64,000 bases of DNA, from positions 33,853 through 97,852 of the forward strand of contig CAZFKU010000001.1 in assembly GCA_964518835.1 (NCBI GenBank). Direction: 5' to 3'. The notes under the pieces are model-generated. The model saw only the letters and a list, made by a program, of their open reading frames with translations. It was not told where the DNA came from and searched no databases. Origin of the DNA: AB-629-J13 sp964518835. Lineage in GTDB: Bacteria; Fidelibacterota; Marinisomatia; Marinisomatales; AB-629-J13. The position numbers were made by a program, and so were the translations under genes. Shown here piece after piece: positions 19,720 through 28,995 of this stretch. Each line of letters begins with the position of its first letter. The stretch's first letter is position 1.

Positions 19720-20648
19720 CGTTTTAGACCGGGATCAATCAACCACAACCAGTCATCCATCAAAAATTCCAATCGGATAGCTAAGAGTGCGATTCTTCCC
19801 ATCACCGTATATCCAAAAGCGGCACCAAATGTAATCATGAGACACCAGATTCCGACTTTAGCAGTTTTGCCAACAATACCTTTATGTTCAATTGAAAAGA
19901 AAAAATATACGATTGCACACAATACTCCCAGTACGATGATCAAACTTCTGAGGGATTCCCAAAAATCAAATCTTCCGGCGGAATCTGTCACCCAAACAGG
20001 AATAATAGTATTACTGATTTGGCTCAGAAAATCCGCATGCAGAAAACCGACCAACCTCATCCCTGCAGTTGTTCCGATAATAAATGCCAGAGGCCATCTG
20101 CTGAGCCATGCTCCGGATGGGGACAGGCGCATCAATAATAAAATTCCCAATATAAGAGGAATCAGGTATAAATACCAGAATTCCTCTCGTTCCGGTGACA
20201 ATCCGGGCATTGCCCAGGATTGAATCATTGCAGGCCATATTTTTCCGATTAAATTTGGAATAATGACTGTCCAGAAGCCAACGACCATCCAATAGGCCGC
20301 CGAAACACCAATGACAACAGATTCTGAAATTTTATAAAAGGGATTATCACGATATAGAAAAGAGAAAATAAACAGGGTAAAAAATGCCGCGACCCAAATA
20401 CCGATTGTGCGGGATAAACTGAAAGTAAATTGAGTTTGATTTGGGTCTGATTCCAAAGCTTCATTATATACTTTCGGATTAATTTTTTCGTGTTTTATCC
20501 AACGTTTTTCAGGATCCGGATTTTCGGAATTAACTTCCACTTTCTTCACGAAAACAGTTCCCATTCCGTGTTTACTGAAAACACTTCTTCCCATGAGAAG
20601 TAATCCCAAAAGAAGGACGACAATCCAAATAATTTTTTCCTTATTCAC
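19707..20648 (-). CDS. Polytopic membrane protein of unknown function in the DUF6754/MutL-like cluster
   Basis: The GTG start at 20648 overlaps the preceding stop by four bases (GTGA), giving 313 residues. One N-terminal helix (about 5-22) is followed by a soluble loop (about 25-75), then around seven hydrophobic helices from about 83 to 290. I recognise no catalytic motif or named family. The loop is charged and probably outside the cytoplasm. Translational coupling on both sides ties it to the neighbouring membrane proteins. A subunit of a membrane complex with those proteins is the simplest inference. Confidence 0.75.
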   Translation of the reverse strand: MNKEKIIWIVVLLLGLLLMGRSVFSKHGMGTVFVKKVEVNSENPDPEKRWIKHEKINPKVYNEALESDPNQTQFTFSLSRTIGIWVAAFFTLFIFSFLYRDNPFYKISESVVIGVSAAYWMVVGFWTVIIPNLIGKIWPAMIQSWAMPGLSPEREEFWYLYLIPLILGILLLMRLSPSGAWLSRWPLAFIIGTTAGMRLVGFLHADFLSQISNTIIPVWVTDSAGRFDFWESLRSLIIVLGVLCAIVYFFFSIEHKGIVGKTAKVGIWCLMITFGAAFGYTVMGRIALLAIRLEFLMDDWLWLIDPGLKRLGM

Positions 20649-21520
20649 GATTGTGTTCCTCTTTTCTTCTCAGATAAATAAATGATATTTGCCAAGATGA
20701 TAAGTATGATGATAAAAATATGTGCAACCAGTTGGGGACCCATTCGCCGCTGACCTTCCAGATATTTTGGATCAGGATTTTCCCCACCATAATTTTCAAC
20801 GACCAATGCCTCGTATTCAGCGGCACCTTTGATGGCGCCCAGAAGTCCCCGCAACTGCCCGGGGATGTAAGGATAGAGTAAGGGTGCCTGTACACCGGTA
20901 CAACCTGCGACAAGTTGAATTTTATCAGAATATGGGGTTACCGCATACTGAACCCATTCTTTGGTCCCTGCATAACCTGCGCTGACGTTCACAATCAATT
21001 TAAAATCCTGAACACTGTGAATCTGTTTCATCATGGGAATATCATCAATATTTGTACCTTTATCATCAGTGGTGTATAATTCCCTGATGTCTGTAACGAT
21101 CACTTTAATTACACCTTCATTACCTGACTTAAACCCAAGATTTACGTAATCCTTCCCGTAAACCAAATGAGGAAAGTCTGCTTTGATTACTTTATCAATA
21201 TTGTCATCTATCATTTGAGGTCCAACCGGCCATAATGCCATAAAATAAATTTTTAGTTTTTTCTCACAAACATGTTTGGTAAATGCTGTTGCCATTGGAC
21301 CTAATTCACCTTCACTGGCAGGGTCAAAATCAAACGACAATAATACCGGATCTCCTTCATTTAACTCCTCAATCGCATCAAATGTATCTTTAGCTAATTT
21401 ACTGGGGACTTCCGGAAATGTTTTTCCAGTTTTCCCGATGATGAAAATGGGAACAGATACAGCGATGAACATCATTAAGAATATCCAACGTTTATCTAAA
21501 TTTGCTAATTTATTCAACAT
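20645..21520 (-). CDS. Conserved membrane-anchored protein of unknown function (two terminal helices)
   Basis: This 291-residue protein has an N-terminal hydrophobic helix (about 12-30) and a C-terminal one (about 263-285) around a soluble alpha/beta-looking domain of some 220 residues. The domain includes the stretches VLLSFDFDPASEGELGPMA and KLIVNVSAGYAGTKEWVQYA and a QLRGLLGAIKGAAEYE segment before the last helix. I do not recognise the family. Repeated short strand-like segments (LLSFDFD, IKVIVTDI, FKLIVNVS) suggest a Rossmann-like fold. It starts 2 bases after the upstream gene's stop and overlaps the downstream gene by 4 bases. It is probably a partner of the DUF6754-like protein. Confidence 0.75.
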   Translation of the reverse strand: MLNKLANLDKRWIFLMMFIAVSVPIFIIGKTGKTFPEVPSKLAKDTFDAIEELNEGDPVLLSFDFDPASEGELGPMATAFTKHVCEKKLKIYFMALWPVGPQMIDDNIDKVIKADFPHLVYGKDYVNLGFKSGNEGVIKVIVTDIRELYTTDDKGTNIDDIPMMKQIHSVQDFKLIVNVSAGYAGTKEWVQYAVTPYSDKIQLVAGCTGVQAPLLYPYIPGQLRGLLGAIKGAAEYEALVVENYGGENPDPKYLEGQRRMGPQLVAHIFIIILIILANIIYLSEKKRGTQS

Positions 21521-21522
21521 CC

Positions 21523-22221
21523 CTATTCCTCACCGGATCCTAAATAGGATCTATCCACTCCAAGGAGCACTTTTAACGAAGTTGAAGCAATTCCAAGGGC
21601 AATTCCAATCATAATGGCACGATTCCCAGCTGTATTAAATACGCTCATAATGTACACAGTTAGGTTCTCTATTCTGAGTCCGCTGATTGCATCAGGAAAC
21701 CAGGAAGTCAAAAATACTCCTGCGAATGTTCTGCCCAGTAAAATGATGAAAGCAGTTCCGAGAAGTAGGATAGCTTCCAAATTTTTTGCTCTAAAAGCCC
21801 TGAATGCAGCAGAAGCAATATAAAATGCCAGCATGGAAAACATGGTTGCTGTCAGCGGTTTAAAAGCATATTCATATAACCACCAAAATGGACCTCCCAT
21901 TTCTCTGTATTCACCGGACCATGCATAATCTACATAGTTGGGATTTGGATGGATACCGATTTTAAATAAGCCAAAACATAAAGTAACCAGAAATGCTACA
22001 AGCGTAATGAGTGAATATGCCCATCCTTCTCCCTGATCTGATACTTTTTTAAGGTGAATCTTCAGAAGATTTCCTCCTCCGAGGATAAATGCAATTGCCG
22101 CAAGAATGTCAAACCAAATTGCTGTGAATTCACCCCAGCCCTGTGTCGCCGGAATAAAATAGGCAATCACGAGAACAAATCCGCCTATAGCTGTAATCAA
22201 TAATGGAACGGTTCTCTTCAT
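21523..22221 (-). CDS. Polytopic membrane protein of unknown function in the DUF6754/MutL-like cluster
   Basis: This 232-residue protein has about six hydrophobic segments: residues 5-25, 34-50, 67-88, 120-142, 150-170 and a final one near 195-215. A conserved-looking loop, YAWSGEYREMGGPFWWLYE, sits between the third and fourth helices. A TTG directly precedes the ATG at 22221; I take the ATG. I recognise no family. It begins 9 bases after the DUF6754-like gene ends and is followed 2 bases later by the next membrane gene, so these are translated from one message. A transport or scaffold role is only a guess. Confidence 0.72.
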   Translation of the reverse strand: MKRTVPLLITAIGGFVLVIAYFIPATQGWGEFTAIWFDILAAIAFILGGGNLLKIHLKKVSDQGEGWAYSLITLVAFLVTLCFGLFKIGIHPNPNYVDYAWSGEYREMGGPFWWLYEYAFKPLTATMFSMLAFYIASAAFRAFRAKNLEAILLLGTAFIILLGRTFAGVFLTSWFPDAISGLRIENLTVYIMSVFNTAGNRAIMIGIALGIASTSLKVLLGVDRSYLGSGEE

Positions 22222-22230
22222 CAATCTACA

Positions 22231-23436
22231 TTAACCAAGAATGACATTTTTTAAATAATCCACTGCAGTTTGACAAAAAAGTCCAATAGTAGTTTCACTC
22301 CCCGAAGCAGATGCAATGGTTGATAAAATCACACCGACAATTATCCCGAATCCTACAATAATTTTTCCAAAATCCTGACCCTTAAGACTTCCTAATTGCT
22401 CTGCTTCACCGGATAAATAGGCGGAAGCAGCAAAAAATTCTTCACCAATAAGTGTATAATCACAGGCAGCGACAAAAAACGGAAGTTGTGCCGGCATAGC
22501 AGTCCCCGCAAGTTGAATTGCGCCAATGGTATTTCCTGTTTCCGCAAGCAATAGGGATTCTGCAAAAAAAGCGCCCATGTAAAAACAGGCAGCAGGTTTA
22601 TCCCTCACCATCATTCCCTGCACGTAAGCCACATAACCAAACTGTTCATCTGTGACATAGTAGATCAAATCCTGATTATAAGCATCCGGACGACCTGCAG
22701 ATAAATAAGACGCCTGAATCGTTTCCCTTGCAGCTGTCATTACAAGAGAACGACTGGTGGGGACTTCCACCTTTGCGTCATATTCCGCTGCAACTTTTGC
22801 TACTCTAGACAGAACAGTAATCCCTGCGATTGTTTGAATTTCATTCATGTCCTGAATTCCAGGAATGAATAAAACGGATCGTCCCATTTCAGTAGCCCTT
22901 CCAACGGCTTCATCAACGGCTTCCAGACCAGCGATTTTACGAATTTTTAGTGGTTTCCCCTTACGGGCATGATTGATCCAATAGATAACAGCTCCGCAAA
23001 ACAAAAATACTATAATGCTTAGCCAGAATCTGTTACCGTCAAAAGCTTGCATTTCTGGAGTTACAATTTCACTCATAACAGCATCGGATCGCTCACCGGA
23101 ATAACCTACAGAAATCAATTTAAAAATATAATCAGTTCCATCCTTTAATTTATCAATGGTAACGGAATTATTTTGAGCTGGTACAACAGCAGATAAGTGA
23201 AAATCATTTTTCCCGGACTCTGAAAACAAAATATGAATTTCTTTAACGGCTGGAAGCATTTCAACAGGGATGTTCCAATTTATATCAATTTTGTCTCCAT
23301 GATCCCAGGGGTGATCGGATATTTGTAAATTAACCGGTGGTGATAAGGAACTTGGATGAATGAGGTTCATCCCGAAAAGGATAACTTGGATAATGAGGAA
23401 AATTAATTTATTTTTCAATATTCTGTCAGCTTTCAA
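22231..23436 (-). CDS. DUF6754-like membrane protein with N-terminal fibronectin-like domain
   Basis: This protein has about 401 residues. A signal-like helix comes first (about 8-24), then a beta-rich fn3-like domain (about 30-128) and a transmembrane helix (about 135-153). A conserved domain (about 160-400) includes GRSVLFIPGIQDMNEIQTIA, AAEYDAKVEVPTSRSLVM and QFGYVAYVQGMMVRDKPAA, and ends in a hydrophobic tail. This pattern is what I recall as DUF6754, whose function is unknown to me. The start is a TTG at 23436, overlapping the MutL-like stop by 11 bases; another TTG at 23418 is possible. No in-frame ATG is suitably placed. The position next to the MutL-like ATPase suggests that ATPase acts on or with this membrane domain. 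Confidence 0.75.
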   Translation of the reverse strand: MKADRILKNKLIFLIIQVILFGMNLIHPSSLSPPVNLQISDHPWDHGDKIDINWNIPVEMLPAVKEIHILFSESGKNDFHLSAVVPAQNNSVTIDKLKDGTDYIFKLISVGYSGERSDAVMSEIVTPEMQAFDGNRFWLSIIVFLFCGAVIYWINHARKGKPLKIRKIAGLEAVDEAVGRATEMGRSVLFIPGIQDMNEIQTIAGITVLSRVAKVAAEYDAKVEVPTSRSLVMTAARETIQASYLSAGRPDAYNQDLIYYVTDEQFGYVAYVQGMMVRDKPAACFYMGAFFAESLLLAETGNTIGAIQLAGTAMPAQLPFFVAACDYTLIGEEFFAASAYLSGEAEQLGSLKGQDFGKIIVGFGIIVGVILSTIASASGSETTIGLFCQTAVDYLKNVILG

Positions 23437-26416
23437 TCAATTCAACATTTGCCCTGGGAATGGTCACTTCTTCATTATTATCAAGAATCACATGTAATAC
23501 CCGTGTTTTCGTACCGGATTCAAGAATTTGAGGTTCCGGAGGCAATGCGCTTACTTTTCCGATTTGACCAAAATATGGGTCGCGAATAATACGAACAGGA
23601 CAGTTTATATCCAAAACTCCTGTTAACCGTTTTTCATCTTTTTTTAATTTTTCAACTTTTTCATCGATACGAATAATGATTTCAGGACGAATGACGCCTG
23701 CCCTAATCTGAGTGGCTCCGTTTATGGATGCATGAGCATTTTCACTTGATTTAAGTAAATCGAATGTTCGTTCCGCCATAGCAATATTTCCGAATCCCTC
23801 TGTCGTGATAACGGTGATCCCTAATTTTTCCGTACCGGTAATTGCAACACCCAGATCATAACCAAGTATTTCCTTTAAATCCTGATCATCAATTCCACCA
23901 GAGATAATTCCTGCAACTCCTATCTGCTTTGCTTTTTGTACAGCATCTGCAGTCATTCTTCCACCGCCAACAATGATTTTTCCCTTTAATTCATCTGTTA
24001 ATAAATTGTCAGTTAACAATTGGTCAGGGGATGTACACACTGTCTTTAAATCACCAAAAGTTTCCCCACCAATCCCAAAAATACCCTGTATAAAAGATAC
24101 TTCTTCTTCGATTATGACACCCTGATTTTTCAAAACCTGAATCACTTTACCGGGAAGAAATCCCTTTACCTGCACGGGATGAGGCGTCCCCCTCAAAATA
24201 ACCTGACCTGTAATTTCGGATATTGTTTCTACGGTGCCGGCATGTTTGCTTTGACACGAATTTTTAAACATCCCGAATATTCCTTTTGTCTGTGCAAGTG
24301 AGTCACCAACAGTTATTTTATCACCGACTTTAACCACCATGCATTCCGGAATGTCTTTTGGAGGCAGGGATAATAAATTGGATATATTGATGGGAATCAC
24401 CTCTCCGGACATAAAGGTTTCTGCTACAACCTGCGTTGCTTCAATACTATCATTTACATTTACCAAAACATCTCCCTCCACCGGTAATGTTCTCTTTCGC
24501 TTAACTTTAATACTGGGACTGACCGTAAGTCCCGGTGTGTAGGCATGTGCTTTTTTTGATGACTCCTTTTCTTCAGGTGGTGGTTTTGCCTTTTCTATCT
24601 CAGTCTTTTCTGTTTCCGGGTATAACTCTAAACTTTCCACCCAATGTTTCAATACGGATTTATATTGTGACTGATCACTTTTAAGATTCAATGGTCTTCC
24701 TCTTCCATCCAAAATAAGACCGACCGTTCCGCCCCTTACCGTTTTGGATAATCGTTTTCCCTGTCCGGAACCTGCATCAAACCCTTTTACCGGCTCAATA
24801 GTTATGTCCGCAGTTTCTCCAATATCAAGAGGTAAAAGTTTTAATTCTCCTGTATTTAAAGTACCGGATTCATTTAAAGTTTTTCCCCTGACTGTGTAGT
24901 TAAAACACGGTTTTCCTGTTTTTCCATTTCCTTTTGGTGATACGACAGTCCCCAGATAGATCAAGCAATCTCTTTCAAATACTTCCATTGCCGCTTGGGA
25001 ATGAACCTGAGCAAGAACACCCAAATGAGGCATCATAAAAATACTGTCTTTTGCCAAAGTTGTGATACCTTCCGGTTGAAACGCATCAATCAGCATCATC
25101 GCAGTCTGATGCATTCGTGGAGCATGGGATAAGACTCCACCGGAAGCAACCAGCAGGTTTAACTTCATATTGTCAACAATAGATTGTCCTCCGGTTTCCT
25201 GACTAAATGTATCGCCAACTGTCCGTTGTTGTTGGACTCCCTTTAACGTTGTTGCGAATTCTTTATGCTGTTTGTAAGCCAGTCGTAAGGCTTCCCTTGC
25301 TACTGCCTGTTCAAATATCAAGGCTTCTTTTGTTTGGGGAATGGTTGTAGGACGGATCATTTTATTTTTCACACGATTACGAAGTTCTCGTTCGTCCATA
25401 TCAATATGAACCCATCTTAAAATATTGGGCATAGTGGCTTCGGCACATACGTTGGAAATAGAATAACTCATTCCCAGATTAGCGCTTACCGTACGATTAA
25501 AAGTTCCGTCAAATACACTGAAAACGTCTGTAGTTGCACCTCCAATATCCACACCAACAACATTGATTCCTTGTTTTTTGGCAATGGTCTGAAGAATATT
25601 TCCCACTGCCCCCGGTGTAGGCATAATGGGTGCATCTGTCCATTCCATCAGTTTGTTGTATCCAGGCGCATGTGCCATAACGTGTTCCAGAAATAAATCA
25701 TGAATGGCATCCCGTGCCGGTCCCAAGTTCTCCCTTTCAAGAATGGGTCTTAAATTGTCAACAATTGTCAGCTCATATTCATCTTCAAATAATTTAGAGA
25801 TATTGTCCCGAGCATTTTTATTCCCGGCATAAATGATTGGTAAATTGTATTGTGAACCAAACCGAGGTTGTGGTTTTGCCGGAGCTATCAGCTCTGCGAT
25901 TTCCATTATATGTGTCAGAGTTCCGCCATCTGTTCCGCCGGACAATAACATCATATCAGGACGGAGTTCACGGATTCGCTGAATGCGGTCATGAGGTTTC
26001 CGCTTGTCATTGGAAGCAATGACATCCATGACGATTGCACCAGCCCCCAAAGCGGCACGTTTGGCACTGGCTGCCGTCATTTCTGCAATGACTCCAGCAA
26101 CCATCATTTGCAATCCACCACCGGCGCTGGAAGTGGAAATATAAATATCACATCCGGATTGTTCGGTTGATGGTTGAATGATCTTCCCATTTTCATCAAC
26201 CAATTTTCTTTCAGCCAATTCTGATACTTCCGTTAAAGAGTTCACGACTCCAACGGTTACATCCGCAAATGGTTCTTCAACGGAAGTGGGTGCTTCTCCC
26301 CTGTGAGTCTGCCTGAACTGACCTTCTATTTTTTGAATCAGGATTGCCTTGGTCGTGGTACTGCCGCAATCCGTTGCTAAAATGACATTTATTTTTTCTA
26401 AATTTTTGTTACTCAT
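23426..26416 (-). CDS. MutL-like (glutamate mutase L family) ASKHA protein with long C-terminal extension
   Basis: I place the start at the ATG at 26416, preceded by a good GGGGAG site, giving 996 residues; an upstream TTG-type start would add an implausible basic tail. The N-terminal half is an ASKHA fold of the glutamate-mutase MutL family: phosphate-1 loop ATDCGSTTTK (from residue 14) and phosphate-2 loop GVDIGGATTDVF. A Pro/Glu/Lys linker (near 600) leads to a C-terminal part of nearly 400 residues with beta-barrel segments (AGTVETISEITGQVILRG). The last 60 residues look KOW-like (CPVRIIRDPYFGQIGKVS). MutL is linked to adenosylcobalamin glutamate mutase, but no mutS or mutE homologue is nearby. 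Its neighbours are membrane proteins, so the target may be different. The start overlaps the preceding gene by 8 bases. Confidence 0.85.
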   Translation of the reverse strand: MSNKNLEKINVILATDCGSTTTKAILIQKIEGQFRQTHRGEAPTSVEEPFADVTVGVVNSLTEVSELAERKLVDENGKIIQPSTEQSGCDIYISTSSAGGGLQMMVAGVIAEMTAASAKRAALGAGAIVMDVIASNDKRKPHDRIQRIRELRPDMMLLSGGTDGGTLTHIMEIAELIAPAKPQPRFGSQYNLPIIYAGNKNARDNISKLFEDEYELTIVDNLRPILERENLGPARDAIHDLFLEHVMAHAPGYNKLMEWTDAPIMPTPGAVGNILQTIAKKQGINVVGVDIGGATTDVFSVFDGTFNRTVSANLGMSYSISNVCAEATMPNILRWVHIDMDERELRNRVKNKMIRPTTIPQTKEALIFEQAVAREALRLAYKQHKEFATTLKGVQQQRTVGDTFSQETGGQSIVDNMKLNLLVASGGVLSHAPRMHQTAMMLIDAFQPEGITTLAKDSIFMMPHLGVLAQVHSQAAMEVFERDCLIYLGTVVSPKGNGKTGKPCFNYTVRGKTLNESGTLNTGELKLLPLDIGETADITIEPVKGFDAGSGQGKRLSKTVRGGTVGLILDGRGRPLNLKSDQSQYKSVLKHWVESLELYPETEKTEIEKAKPPPEEKESSKKAHAYTPGLTVSPSIKVKRKRTLPVEGDVLVNVNDSIEATQVVAETFMSGEVIPINISNLLSLPPKDIPECMVVKVGDKITVGDSLAQTKGIFGMFKNSCQSKHAGTVETISEITGQVILRGTPHPVQVKGFLPGKVIQVLKNQGVIIEEEVSFIQGIFGIGGETFGDLKTVCTSPDQLLTDNLLTDELKGKIIVGGGRMTADAVQKAKQIGVAGIISGGIDDQDLKEILGYDLGVAITGTEKLGITVITTEGFGNIAMAERTFDLLKSSENAHASINGATQIRAGVIRPEIIIRIDEKVEKLKKDEKRLTGVLDINCPVRIIRDPYFGQIGKVSALPPEPQILESGTKTRVLHVILDNNEEVTIPRANVELIES

Positions 26417-26765
26417 TCTCCCCACTTTTATTTTTAGGTTTCTGATTTTCAAATTCCTTTTCATAAAACTCAATTCTTTTGAATAAATAATCTATACTGT
26501 TTCGGGATTCTAAGAATTTAGAAAATTGTTGATAACCATCAGCATTCACAACAGCGGAAATAAATGGGTGAAAGAAGTGCATTATTTGGGAACCAATATA
26601 ATTTAAAGGACGAAAGGACTCCAGAAATATGAGTGCAGGAGTTGTTAAATGTCTTCGTGCAATTTCACGGCAAACCTTATCCACAATGGTTTTCTGCTCT
26701 TCAGTGAAAACTGCATCCGTTTCTGATTGAATTGCAAACGCATGTTTTAATGCACCCAATTTCAT
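26409..26765 (-). CDS. Small conserved protein of unknown function preceding the MutL-like gene
   Basis: The 118-residue product is soluble and mostly helical in appearance. Its core reads ARRHLTTPALIFLESFRPLN, then IGSQIMHFFHPFI, with a charged tail (KKNKSGENE-like). It has no signal peptide. The ATG at 26765 overlaps the previous stop by 4 bases (ATGA) and its own stop overlaps the MutL-like start by 8 bases, so it is translationally coupled to both. I recognise no family. Its position suggests an accessory of the MutL-like/DUF6754 cluster. Confidence 0.75.
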   Translation of the reverse strand: MKLGALKHAFAIQSETDAVFTEEQKTIVDKVCREIARRHLTTPALIFLESFRPLNYIGSQIMHFFHPFISAVVNADGYQQFSKFLESRNSIDYLFKRIEFYEKEFENQKPKNKSGENE

Positions 26766-27190
26766 TTGGCTTTATTCATCTTTGATTCAATTGTCCGAAT
26801 CACATTATCTGCATTGTTTTCAAATTGCAATTCCAATCCGGTAAAATGATCCAAAAAGGACTTTTCAGATCGGCGGTACAGAATACCTCCCCTTTTGTTT
26901 TTGGAAAACCGTTTTACTTCTGACCAATCCCTGAATATTTCACCCAAAATATACTTTTTCTTAATTCCTTTATTTGAAACTGAATAATGAACCGGAAAAT
27001 AAAATTGTTTAAGGGAAAAAATTAAGATAATTACAGAAAATATTGACCAATATAAACTTTGAAAACTAATAAACACAATGTAACCAAAAAATAGGATGAT
27101 GATTCCTGAAAATATTGTCTTTTTTTTATAAAGAATCGCAGGATGACTTGTCCATGATATTTCCATGATTTCTGGGTTCTGGCATTCCAT
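26762..27190 (-). CDS. Two-helix membrane protein with a PH-like domain
   Basis: The ATG at 27190 has an AGGA site and directly follows the CdsA stop; the upstream TTG at 27211 would overlap CdsA by 20 bases and is less likely. The product is about 142 residues. It has two adjacent hydrophobic helices (about 27-65), then a beta-rich segment (YSVSNKGIKKKYILGEIFRD, continuing WSEVKRF) typical of bacterial PH-like membrane proteins. Such proteins are usually small envelope proteins of unknown biochemical role. The stop overlaps the next start by 4 bases. Confidence 0.7.
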   Translation of the reverse strand: MECQNPEIMEISWTSHPAILYKKKTIFSGIIILFFGYIVFISFQSLYWSIFSVIILIFSLKQFYFPVHYSVSNKGIKKKYILGEIFRDWSEVKRFSKNKRGGILYRRSEKSFLDHFTGLELQFENNADNVIRTIESKMNKAK

Positions 27191-27191
27191 T

Positions 27192-28016
27192 TTAATATCC
27201 TGCGGATACAAAGAAATAGATATAAAAATAAGTTAAGGGACTCGCAAACATGAGTGAATCAAATCTGTCAAGAACACCGCCATGACCTAACAGGAGGGTT
27301 CCAGAGTCTTTTACTCCCGCATTTCGTTTCAGCAGAGATTCTGCAAAATCGCCGGCCTGACCAAAAAATCCTGAAATTATTGCAAGAATGCACATTTCCT
27401 CACCGGTGACATCAAGCAATTGAAAATATTTTGCAATTCCATACACTATAAAACTGCTGATGAGTCCGGCTATACATCCAATCCATGACTTTTTGGGACT
27501 GATGGAAGGCAGTATTTTTTTCTTTCCCCATTTGCTTCCAAAATAAAAAGCAGCGGAATCACAACTCCAAATGGACAGTACCATCGTTAAGGTAAAATAT
27601 GTTGAGTGAACTGTATCAAAATTACGCAGTCCAATCAGGGTGCTTAGTAAAGCACCAACATAAAATATGCAGAAAAAGTTCAGTGCTAAATTTTGAGTGG
27701 GATTTGATGATTGGTAAAATATTTCCAGGAAAAAACTTAAGATTACGAACAACCCAAGAAAAAGTAAGATGTGGAACGAAGATAAATTTGGAAGAAAATA
27801 GAAAAAATAACAAAATCCCAGTCCTCCGGAAAATGTTAACCACTTTAATAGACTTTGAGAATCAACAATGGTCATGACTAAAAATTCCCTTGTCGCCAGA
27901 ATAATGACAACGGCAATAAAAATCCCGAAGAGTGGTCCGCCCATCCAGAGAAGAGCAAGAATTCCGGGAATTCCTAAAAGATTTACAAAAGTTCTATTGC
28001 TTGATTTGATTGACAT
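27192..28016 (-). CDS. cdsA: Phosphatidate cytidylyltransferase
   Basis: This 274-residue polytopic membrane enzyme makes CDP-diacylglycerol from phosphatidate and CTP, the branch point of bacterial phospholipid synthesis. The C-terminal family signature is complete: SLLKRNAGVKDSGTLLLGHG followed by GVLDRFD (about residues 223-250). Before it lie seven to eight hydrophobic helices and the conserved DSAAFYFGSKWGKKK region near 150-165. Length is normal for the family. It stands 88 bases after the diacylglycerol-kinase gene and heads the overlapping run of membrane genes down to 18790, which may tie that run to envelope biogenesis. Confidence 0.93.
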   Translation of the reverse strand: MSIKSSNRTFVNLLGIPGILALLWMGGPLFGIFIAVVIILATREFLVMTIVDSQSLLKWLTFSGGLGFCYFFYFLPNLSSFHILLFLGLFVILSFFLEIFYQSSNPTQNLALNFFCIFYVGALLSTLIGLRNFDTVHSTYFTLTMVLSIWSCDSAAFYFGSKWGKKKILPSISPKKSWIGCIAGLISSFIVYGIAKYFQLLDVTGEEMCILAIISGFFGQAGDFAESLLKRNAGVKDSGTLLLGHGGVLDRFDSLMFASPLTYFYIYFFVSAGY

Positions 28017-28104
28017 TTGTTAAAAAATTAGTCGGGAAGGTACTGAATTTTGCGGATGAATTAAAAAGGATGATTAACCAATTTATATTATCATTATTGG
28101 ATTG

Positions 28105-28989
28105 TCATACCAACACCTCAATCTCTTTTTCCATTACCTCAACTTTTACTGGTGTGCTTCCCAGCATTTCACCATCAATATTTAATGTGTTTCGATCTTC
28201 GGGAAAAATAGAAAATTTCTTTACCTGACGGTATTCCACAATAGGATCAGCGATATGCTTGCCGGTGAATACTTTTGGAAACATACGCAGGAGTTTCAAT
28301 CTTCCTGCTTTTCGGACTATAATAAGGTCAATGAGACCGTCATCCAATTGGGCTAAAGGAGCCATTTTCATTCCTTTTCCTGTGTACATTGTATTACAAC
28401 CCATTACAAAACCAAAATCAGCAACGGTAATCCTTCCGTCAATTTCTATCCGTGCAAGCCGGGTTTTAAATTTCAAAACTTCAAGAATAGATGCAATATT
28501 GTAACGCTGCCCGCCTAACCATCGCATTTTTTCAGCCAAAAGGTTTATATCCGTGGGCATTCCCCAGCCTACAATATTGAATCCGTAATACGGTCCTCCT
28601 TCTGCCTCTGCCTTAAAAATATCAATTTTCCTTACTCGTTTAGTTAGAATCCTTTGGACAGCTTCTACAGGGTCCAGGCAATTCACATCGTGCATGAAAG
28701 AATTTCCTGTTCCACCGGTTATAAGGCCAATGGGAATCCGCATCCCGTCAGAACGGGTCATTAATCCATTTATCATTTCGTGCAGAGTTCCGTCACCGCC
28801 GATAGCGCAAAGTCCTGAATATTCTGATAATGGAACTTCTTTTGAAATATCCCGGGAATGTCCGGCATATTCCGTTTCAATGATATTCAACTCAGCGTTA
28901 GCTTCCTCAAAATAAGGCTTCACTTTTTCAAGTATTTTTAAACCGGTTTTTACTCCGCCATGTGGATTTATAATTAAGTGATATTTCAC
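28105..28989 (-). CDS. Diacylglycerol/lipid kinase family protein (YegS/BmrU-like)
   Basis: This 294-residue soluble protein has the DAGK catalytic fold. It opens with LIINPHGG, has the nucleotide-binding GGDGTLHEMINGL (from residue 64), a GTGNSF loop and the C-terminal FPEDRNTLNIDGE beta-sandwich. Family members phosphorylate diacylglycerol or related lipids with ATP; the exact substrate cannot be told. The start is a GTG at 28989, 6 bases after the rlpA-like gene. The next gene is cdsA, which would use its product, phosphatidate, so a shared lipid pathway is plausible. Confidence 0.92.
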   Translation of the reverse strand: MKYHLIINPHGGVKTGLKILEKVKPYFEEANAELNIIETEYAGHSRDISKEVPLSEYSGLCAIGGDGTLHEMINGLMTRSDGMRIPIGLITGGTGNSFMHDVNCLDPVEAVQRILTKRVRKIDIFKAEAEGGPYYGFNIVGWGMPTDINLLAEKMRWLGGQRYNIASILEVLKFKTRLARIEIDGRITVADFGFVMGCNTMYTGKGMKMAPLAQLDDGLIDLIIVRKAGRLKLLRMFPKVFTGKHIADPIVEYRQVKKFSIFPEDRNTLNIDGEMLGSTPVKVEVMEKEIEVLV

Positions 28990-28995
28990 TGTCAG

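Noticed and set aside
19552..20223. A 223-codon plus-strand frame across the ABC ATPase and membrane gene
   Set aside because: Both underlying minus-strand genes have clear motifs or hydrophobic segments; the plus-strand product is low-complexity and unlike any family I know.
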